This document shows, piece by piece, positions 56,809-64,000 of a stretch of DNA of 64,000 bases (positions are counted from its first letter, which is position 1; every line of letters starts with the position of its first letter). Both the position numbers and the translations under genes were made by a program. The notes beneath the pieces were generated by a model. The model ran no database searches and was not told the origin of the DNA. It saw nothing but the letters and a program-made list of their open reading frames with translations. Source of the DNA: Raphanus sativus (Eukaryota > Streptophyta > Magnoliopsida > Brassicales > Brassicaceae); assembly GCF_000801105.2 (NCBI RefSeq), contig NC_079518.1:17402800-17466799 (forward strand), written 5' to 3'.

Positions 56809-57987
56809 TATTAATTATTTATATATACAGTATATAGTATATTTAGAAATTTTCTAATTTAGTTAGAAATTTAAAAATAAGTAAATTTTTGCTTTCTATA
56901 TCTTACATGAACTCAAAATATATAAAATATAAAATACTAATCTATTTTCCATAACAAAAAATCATTTGTTGTGAAAACCAAACTGAAAGAAAGCTTATCT
57001 TTTACATAAATACAATTAAAATATCACCTTAATTTTGTAGATAATTAAAATTAGTACTGTTTAAAATATCACCTTAATTTTATTTCATTCAACTGCTATT
57101 CTTTCTCTTTTTTTTTTTGGGCAACCCCTGCTATTCTTTCTCATGAATTTTTGTCTCCAAGATACTCTACAAATTTGGTAACATATATATATATATATAT
57201 TGATTTGAAAGTAACCGAATAATATAACTCTATTTCATAAAACTATAAAAACAAAAGTAAAAAAAAAAGTAAGGAAGACAGACCAATCTAATCAGATTAA
57301 GTCTTCATCCATTAGAATCTTTTCAAAAAAAAAAGTCTTCATCCACACAATAAACACGAGTCTTTCTTATTTCTCTATTATCGGAGTTTCTTAAAGTCCA
57401 TCTGTTGTCTTCTATTCTAGTTATGACTTATTGTCACCTTTTTTCTTGCGACACATCTCAAGTCTCTTAAGAACTTTGTATGTGTCTTTTAAAGTAAGTC
57501 TCTATTATTCTCATTCCCTGAATCATTTGTTCCCTACAAAATAAACATATTCCAGCAAATAAAAAAACTGATATAATTAAGTTTATCTGTTTTTCTAGAG
57601 TTATTTTCACCCCAAGACAGTTTATGACTTTTTATTATAAGATGAGATACTTAACGCGGGTGAGGTAGTTTCTCGGTAAAAAGACTTAAAATATCCCTAA
57701 CTAAATCCTAATCAGCGCAACTCCCTTATTTTTTCTAGTTAGGTTTGGTAATTGGTTCAGTGGTTTTTAAAATTTGAATTGTTGGTGGGCCCGAGTTTTC
57801 AATAAACCTGATTTAATTAGTTTGCGTCTCTTCAATCTCACATTTTTTTTCTAGTTCCTCCATTACTCTCTGTGTTTACGAGACCCAAAGCTTTTAGAGA
57901 AAAACTTGAGGGGCGATTTTAGGTTGTGCCATTTGGTGGTGATTTCCGGTGATATAAACCGACGGCGGCGGGAGAGGAGATCTAACG
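56809..57987. other. AT-rich spacer and leader of a small WTP-repeat frame
   Basis: Includes (TA)n at 57184-57200. From about 57860 the sequence becomes less AT-rich and reads like a 5' leader (CCGACGGCGGCGGGAGAGGAG) before the ATG at 57988. No other gene is recognised. Confidence 0.4.
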
Positions 57988-58298
57988 ATGGCGAGGACTC
58001 GTGGCAGTCGCGGCAAGGAAAGAGAAGAATGTTAGTTCTCCGGTCTAGGATTTTTTTTCTCGGTTTCGCATTGGTTTAGACTAATTTAGGGTTTATATTT
58101 GTCGTAGATGCGGCAGATTCCAGTGTCGACATAAGGGAACCAAAAGTGGACTCATGGACACAAGCAGTGTACACATGGACACCAGCGATGTGCTCATGGA
58201 CACCATCAATGTACACATGTCACACGTGTACACTAAACTTAAGATGTCCATATGTACTATCAATCACCTATGCATATAGCAGCCATGCATATATTTAA
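57988..58298 (+). CDS. Putative 77-residue two-exon peptide with WTP repeats
   Basis: Exons 57988-58030 and 58108-58298 join at GT-AG in phase. The product starts MARTRGSRGKEREE and contains a 7-residue repeat (WTQAVYT, WTPAMCS, WTPSMYT) encoded by a 21-bp tandem (TGGACACCAGCGATGTGCTCA type). It stops where the minisatellite continues. The basic start resembles openings of Brassicaceae transposon-associated DUF1985-type proteins, but that is recollection only. It may simply be the truncated 5' end of such a gene. Confidence 0.35.
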
Positions 58299-59690
58299 CT
58301 AATGGACAGCTAAATTTCAGTGTACCCATGGACACCATTAGTTAATGTCTGGTACATATGAACATTTTAAGCTCAGTGTATACTTTTGGTGTACATATGT
58401 ACATTGATGGTGTCCATGAGTACACTGATGGTGTCCATCAGTGTACACTGAACTTAAGATGTCCATATGTACCATCAATTAACTATGCATATAGCAGTCA
58501 TGCATGTATTTAACTAATGGACAGCTAAAGTTCAGTGTACACATGAATAACATTAGTTAACTATATGTAGGGCTGGGCAAAAAATCCGAATCCGAAAAAC
58601 CGAACCGAACCCGATCCGAAAAAGTAGCACCGAATCCGAACCGAAATTCATTAAATATCCAAACGGGTTCAAAATTTCGGTATTTAAAGAACCGAAACCG
58701 AACCCGATCCGAACCGAAATATTTTGGGTACCCGAATGTATCCGAAATAAATTTATATACTTAAATAGATACATTATTTTATATATAATGTATATTAAAA
58801 ATATTAAAAATATATAAGATACCTTTAAGTTTTCCAAAATACTCGGAAAATATATGCAAATAGTCAAAAGTAAATGTTTAAAATAGCTAAAGTATACTGA
58901 AAACACCAAAATAGTTAAATATCTATTGATTCTTTATCCAAATATTCAAAGAAAACTAATTTATATGTTAAATTAAGGTATTTTGACATATATGTTATGA
59001 AAATTTATATGTAATATATTATCTTTCTTATAGATTTTGAAAATTTAAAGTATATAATGAATTTTGAAAATTTAAAAACATTTTAAATGGGTTATCCGAA
59101 CCCGAACCGAACCCGCAAAGATCCAAACCGAACCCGAACCAAAATTTAGAAATATCCGAATGGGGCTGAAATCTTTGACCCCGAAAACCCGAAACCCGAA
59201 TGGACTGAACCGAAACCCGAATGGGTACCCGAGCGCCCAACCCTAACTATATGCATGGCTGCCATATGCTTAGAGAATTGATGGTACATATAGACACCAA
59301 AAGTGTACACATGGACATCAGCAGTGTACACTTAGAGAATTGATGGGACATTTGGAAAACCAAAAATGTATACAAGAACACAAGCAGTGTACACATGTAT
59401 ACCATTAATGTATACATGGACACTATCAGTGTACACATAGACACCAAAAGTGTACACTGAACCTAAGATGTCCATATGTACCATCAATTAACTATGCATA
59501 TAGCATGCATGCATATAGTTAACTGATGGACATCTAAAGTTCAGTTTACACATGGACACCACCAGTTAACTATATGCATGGCTGCCATAAGCAAGGTTCA
59601 GTATACACTGATGTTGTCCATGTATAGTGTCCTTGTGTACATTGATGATGTCCATGAGTACACTGATGTTGTCCACGTGCGCACTATCAG
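58130..59690. repeat. 21-bp-motif minisatellite with inverted blocks
   Basis: GTACACATGGACACCA-type words occur dozens of times in both orientations (for example plus at 58165 and 59310, inverted as GGTGTCCATGAGTACACT at 58410). A longer block, AAGATGTCCATATGTACCAT through ACTAATGGACAGCTAAA, recurs at about 58230, 58454 and 59463. A hAT element is embedded at 58568-59245. Confidence 0.8.
58568..59245. mobile_element. 678-bp hAT-type element in the minisatellite
   Basis: Terminal inverted repeats TAGGGCTGGGC / (reversed) TAGGGTTGGGC, flanked by 8-bp direct repeats ACTATATG (58560-58567 and 59246-59253). The ends are rich in CCGAACCGAACC words. No transposase is encoded. Confidence 0.82.
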
Positions 59691-61079
59691 TAGTTAACTA
59701 TGGATGCCATATTCCGGGCGCGTGGACAAAAGTGTAAATTGGAAAGCAAAACATTGTTGTACACATGTACGCTATGTTGATACCTGTTTGTGTTGCATGA
59801 ACATTAACGTTCACATGGACATATCTTGTTTTGTACACATGTATAGAAGTGTATGTGAATTGAACGCTTTGTGGTTGTTGGATGGGGGGTGAAGTAACTG
59901 TCCTAGTTTGTAAAAATGAGATTAAAGGGGGATTTGAGAAGATGACAGAAATAATAAGTAGAACAGATCAATTTCTGGACGCAAACCGTCTGAGGAATAT
60001 GCAGTATTTCTGAAGTTTTGATTTTTTCTTTTTTTGTTCAAATGAAGGAAAAAGCAAAGTTGAAAAAAGGACTGTGAGATGTTAAAATCCAGAAAATCTG
60101 GACCGTCGGAGGTTAGATGACTGATGTAATAGGATGGTTTACATTAGGTAGATATAAGTCTTGTCAAAAAAATCAGAGGAGATCTACACCGTCCAAAATA
60201 AAATAGAGATGAAGGGTTGAGAGAGGTTCTCGCTAAAACAAAAAATTTAGTTAGCCAAGGTGTTAGCGCCTCGGGTTATGTAGTGACTAGCTAGTTAGAA
60301 CAAGTGGGAAGCTGTTATAAAAAACTACCTTAGTAGTTGTAAGTGCTTTATCTTGTAATTAAAAACATGAAACTGTTCCGTGGTGTAAATGTTTCATTTT
60401 TCTATGCAGTTTGTAGAGTTTGCCAATTTCTATAAAAGCAAAAGCAGTTATATGTAGATTAGAAGAGAAAAGGTTTTGAAATATATTTTGAACATAACGC
60501 AGATCATGATTTGACATGATAGAGTTTCTAACCTGACTTTCATCCGCCAACTTTGGAGACTTTAGTTGCCATCATTTGGTCAGAATTTTGTAGACTTGGT
60601 CAAAAGTGTCGACACGCGCATTAGAGTTTTTCAATCTTTTACACTTTACAGAGAGTTAGAAGATGTTACAAATTCACAATTTCTGAAAGCAAGTGGAGAT
60701 TAATTGGAGTTAATAGCAATGTGAGTTAAATATTTTTTTGAAAAAGTGATTCTAAAAACTGTGACTGTGAGATCATGGGCGCCGTGTGAGAAATATTAGG
60801 AAGCAGTTAATAGATAAATATGTAATTGTCACGAAACTGGTTTTTGTATTTAAAATTTTATTTTATGTTTTTTCTTTAAATTTTAAACTATGCTATGTGT
60901 TAGATTCTAGATTCTCGTTAGCCAGGTGAATGAGAATTGTCTTGTATTTGTTTTATTTTACTTAAATTAGGGCAAAATTGCGTTCGATTTTTGTTTCTAA
61001 CTGAAGCTTCTGATGTGTTTCATCCATCATGTGTTTCTCTAATTGATACTCGGAAAGAAATAGGGTTTAATTTGATCTG
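59691..61079. other. Spacer and putative promoter of UPF3
   Basis: No gene is recognised; frames at 59704-59892 (plus) and 60359-60550 (minus) show no motif. The last 150 bases, with GCGTTCGATTTTTGTTTC and ATAGGGTTTAATTTGATC, are the likely UPF3 leader. No clear TATA box is seen. Confidence 0.4.
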
Positions 61080-64000
61080 ATGAAGAACCCGTCAGCGAAG
61101 AGGAAGGTGGTTGTACGGCACTTACCGCCTTCACTTTCACAGTCCGATTTCTTATCTCAAATCGACTCTCGTTTCGGTGATAGCTACAGTTGGTTCTCCT
61201 TTCGTCCTGGAAAGTCCAAGTAAGGGGTTATTTCATTGATTACTACTTACATAGATTGCTTTTAGGGTTTCGATTGATCAAAGAAGACGATAGGGTTTTG
61301 TTCTGTTCTGGGGAAACAAAAATAGGTTCTTTTAGTGATGTTTTTTTCTGCTTCCACAGCTGTAAGACGCAGAAGCATTCACGGGCTACTTTGGTTTCAA
61401 GTCACCAGAAGATGTTTATGAGTTCGCTGCATTTTTCAACGGCCATGTGTTTGTTAATGAAAAGGGTATTTATTAATCTGTCTTTGTCTGACGACTGCAT
61501 GTATTCCGAAATGTGATTTAATGTGGCTCTTTTGTTGTTAGGTGCTCAGTTCAAGGCCATAGTTGAATATGGGCCTTCACAGCGTGTGCCCAAACCATGT
61601 GACAAGAAAGATCCTCGTGAAGGCTCTATTACCAAAGACCCTGATTATATTCAGTTCCTTAAGCTCATTTCTCAACCTGTTGAGAATCTCCCTAGTGCTG
61701 AAGTCCAGCTGGAAAGAAGAGAAGCCGAGCAATCTGGTTCGTCTTTCCCTTTGCAATCATTTTGATATTTCTTTTTTTCTCTGATCAAGTTGACCAAAAT
61801 TACTTTTTAGGTGCTTCAAAGCCGGCTCCTATTGTTACTCCTCTTATGGAATTCATACGTCAAAAGCGTTCTACTGTGATTGGATCTCAGGTATAGTAGA
61901 AAATCAGAGCTTTCCTTGGACAGACATCTTCTTTGTAAGTTTTCTGTTACAAAATGGAATGTAATTTATCTATTATTGATCTCTGATTTCTCTTCAAGCA
62001 ACAGGGTTTATTAGATGTTCGGAGAGGAGGCAGAAGAGCCAGAGCAGTCTCTTCAAACAAGCAAAGTTCAAGGCCTTCCAAACGAAACTCTGAAAAGAAA
62101 AAGGTGCGTCTCTAAAACCTAATAGCGTATAGTCGTTGTAGTCGTATGTGAACTAACACCTGTGTCCATTTTCAATCTATTTCTTGTCTTCATAGTATGT
62201 GGAAAAGCACAATTCAAAAACCGTCCGCAGTTCCAAGCAAGATTATTATCAGCCAAATTCAAGTGGAAAGGACCTATGTTGCACCGGGACGGATACGGGC
62301 ACAGATACGGGGACGGAAACGGGGACGGGAAACGGCTAAACTTAAAATTTATGGATACGGGTACGGCATGGATACGCCTATAAAAATATATATACATATA
62401 TATAATATATATATTCATAAATATTTAAACCAAATCATAGTCACCATATAAAAATAAAACATCACTATGTCATAATATAAAAATAAAACATCACTATAAT
62501 ATCTTATGTACGTATGATTTGAAAAACCATGAAACAACACACATACGTAATTGACAAACCAAAAAACAGAGTTTGTTATAGTACCTACTGTGTTTCTCTA
62601 AGAGATGATGAGAATTGACAATTAAGAAAGAAGATGAAGACAATAAGAGTTTGTTTAAGATTAAAATCAAAAAATGGTTTAGAACTTTGTAACCCTAATC
62701 GTTTAACTAAATGACGTGTTTCCTTTTTTGTTTTCCAAAAAAATATACTGAGTTTACATAAGAAACGTTTCAAAAACGTTTCCAAAACTTAACTACGCCG
62801 TTTCCACAAATCTTTGCCGTCTCCACCGACTCTGAAACGTTTTGGAAACGTTCCCACGCCGTCCCCACCACGTCCCGTCCCGGAAACGCCGCTGGTACGT
62901 GAGACGGCAGTGAATTGCCGTCCCCGTGCTTCATAGGAAAGGACATACCAGTAACTGAAACTGGTAACCATTTAAAAGCTATACGTATTCCAAACTACCT
63001 TGTCACTTATTTTACTCATTAGTAAAAGAAAGACCCACAGTATTTCTCATCACTACACAACTGCAGCCTCTGTCATGGATAGTTCTCTCCCAGGGATTGC
63101 ATTGACTATGGATTCTGGGAAGAAAAAGATCTTGCTCCTGAAAAGAGACCGAGACAATCCTCTTGTAAGCTTTTGGCTCTTTAAGAGAGTTGTGCAGAAT
63201 TGATCTATTTATCGTCCAGTATTTTTGATGGTTGTTGACAGAATCATAAGTCAACGTGTGTTTTAAAACGGCTTTTCAGAACTCTCCACCACAACAGAAA
63301 GAAACTAATCTTACGGGAAGCTCCTCGGCTTCAAGACAGAATCAGAAGGTTCATGTCAAGGGTATACTTGTGAGAAATGAGCCGCGACCTAGCCAGTCTT
63401 CAACTTTTGTCCAGCCTGAGCCAAGACTGGAACCCTCAGAACCAGAAAACTGCACGCGTCCTCCTCGAGCAGGTTATAAGAGTAGGATTAGGCTTTCTGT
63501 CTCCATTTTACCTTCCCTAGGTTAGGCTGATAATTTTAAATACAGATAGTATATATGCAGGGAAAGACTATCATGTTTCTGGTACCAACAGTGAGAAGCA
63601 AGACAGGCGTCCAAGAAACAAGGATAGACCTGGTCGTGTTGTGTGGGCTCCTCTCCGTCGTCCTGACGGGTCCAGTATCAGCGAGGACCAACTTTCAACT
63701 TCTTCAGCAGGTTCTGTTCCTGTTGCTCATCAATATTTAACTTTTTTTTTTAGGTTGCGCTCCATGACATCTCCTCTCATGTTATCTATATGATCTTACA
63801 GCAAATAATGGAGAAGTGAAACAAAGGACGTTGTTGCAAAGATCTGGAGAAGTGGTGAACTCCTCTGATGGACACTCTCTTGAGAATGGTTAGTTCATTT
63901 GAAGTCATAATGTGTTATTAGAGGAATCAAGAAAAGTGATGTTGGTTCTTCCCACGTATTCCAGGTTCTGGTAGACATTCTAGTCGCCGTGTTGGATCTC
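61080..64000 (+). pseudogene. UPF3: UPF3 (nonsense-mediated decay factor) gene, damaged and running off the window
   Basis: Exons: 61080-61219, 61360-61465, 61542-61736, 61811-61890, 62005-62103, 62196-62963 (with insertion), 63067-63164, 63280-63472, 63561-63710, 63802-63888 and 63965 onward; all junctions are GT-AG. UPF3 links exon-junction complexes to UPF2/UPF1 in nonsense-mediated decay and shuttles between nucleus and cytoplasm. The SMG4/UPF3 domain is visible from RKVVVRHLPPSLSQSDFL to AAFFNGHVFVNEKG; later segments include ALTMDSGKKKILLL. Exon 2 is 106 bases; the domain's reading frame requires 107. A base is missing at about 61403, between ...KHSRA and FGFKSPEDVYEF, which leads to TAG at 61560. 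A 663-bp hAT element in exon 6 gives a second early stop at 62337. Splice sites are otherwise clean, so the damage looks recent. It may be a decaying paralogue. Confidence 0.9.
62274..62936. mobile_element. 663-bp hAT-type element inside UPF3 exon 6
   Basis: Terminal inverted repeats CTATGTTGCACCGGGACGG / (reversed) CTATGAAGCACGGGGACGG (16 of 19 match). Perfect 8-bp target duplications GAAAGGAC at 62266-62273 and 62937-62944. GGGACGG/ACGGATACGG words lie near the left end. There is no transposase frame, so it is non-autonomous. Confidence 0.9.

Noticed and set aside
58553..59447. Minus-strand frames of 60-118 codons in the minisatellite and hAT element
   Set aside because: Their translations are repeats of CTLLVSMYT and FGFGS-type words produced by the tandem repeats. 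There is no gene evidence.
1..64000. A previously undescribed multi-gene system
   Set aside because: Genes here are isolated, unrelated in function and separated by transposons. No conserved cluster, operon-like layout or unknown multidomain protein was seen.

Overview
The window looks like a gene-poor, transposon-rich segment of a Brassicaceae nuclear genome, most likely Brassica. The evidence is AT-rich spacers, spliced genes with canonical GT-AG introns, exon sequences close to Arabidopsis chromosome 1 genes, and many Helitron, hAT, LINE, Ty1/copia and Ty3/gypsy remnants. Organism and orthologue names come from family knowledge; no search was run.

Layout. 1-1852: degraded Ty1/copia-type material that cuts a TPR-like gene (exons 1-4 remain, 1899-2651, minus). 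3328-5105 (minus): an apparently intact seven-exon patatin-like acyl hydrolase gene. 5.3-8.8 kb: AT-rich spacer and copy A of a repeat whose copy B lies at 28.8-30.9 kb. 8774-14587: a minus-strand Helitron terminus, then a partial copy of the patatin-like gene that is split by a nearly complete Ty1/copia element (9092-14028, 5-bp target duplication, one 1394-codon ORF). A third scrap of the same gene's 5' end lies at 15838-16005. 16-28.8 kb: a LINE RNase H fragment, three Helitrons, two broken Ty3/gypsy elements facing each other, and a LINE fragment. 31-36 kb: AT-rich spacer and a terminal-inverted-repeat (TIR) element.

36257-36772 (plus): an intact single-exon AP2/ERF (DREB-type) transcription factor. 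37-48 kb: a MULE-like coding remnant, tandem duplications, a MITE and more Helitrons. 48367-49841 (minus): a two-exon MLP423-like (Bet v 1 family) gene with a Helitron in its intron. 51160-55277: a possible 4.1-kb minus-strand Helitron with unrecognised coding debris. 58-59.7 kb: a 21-bp-motif minisatellite region with an embedded hAT element. 61080-64000 (plus): a UPF3 (nonsense-mediated decay factor) gene carrying a 1-bp frameshift in exon 2 and a 663-bp hAT element in exon 6, running off the window.

The genes do not form a pathway; they are isolated single genes in a transposon landscape. The most notable story is gene damage and gene-fragment dispersal by transposons. I found no evidence for a new biological system.
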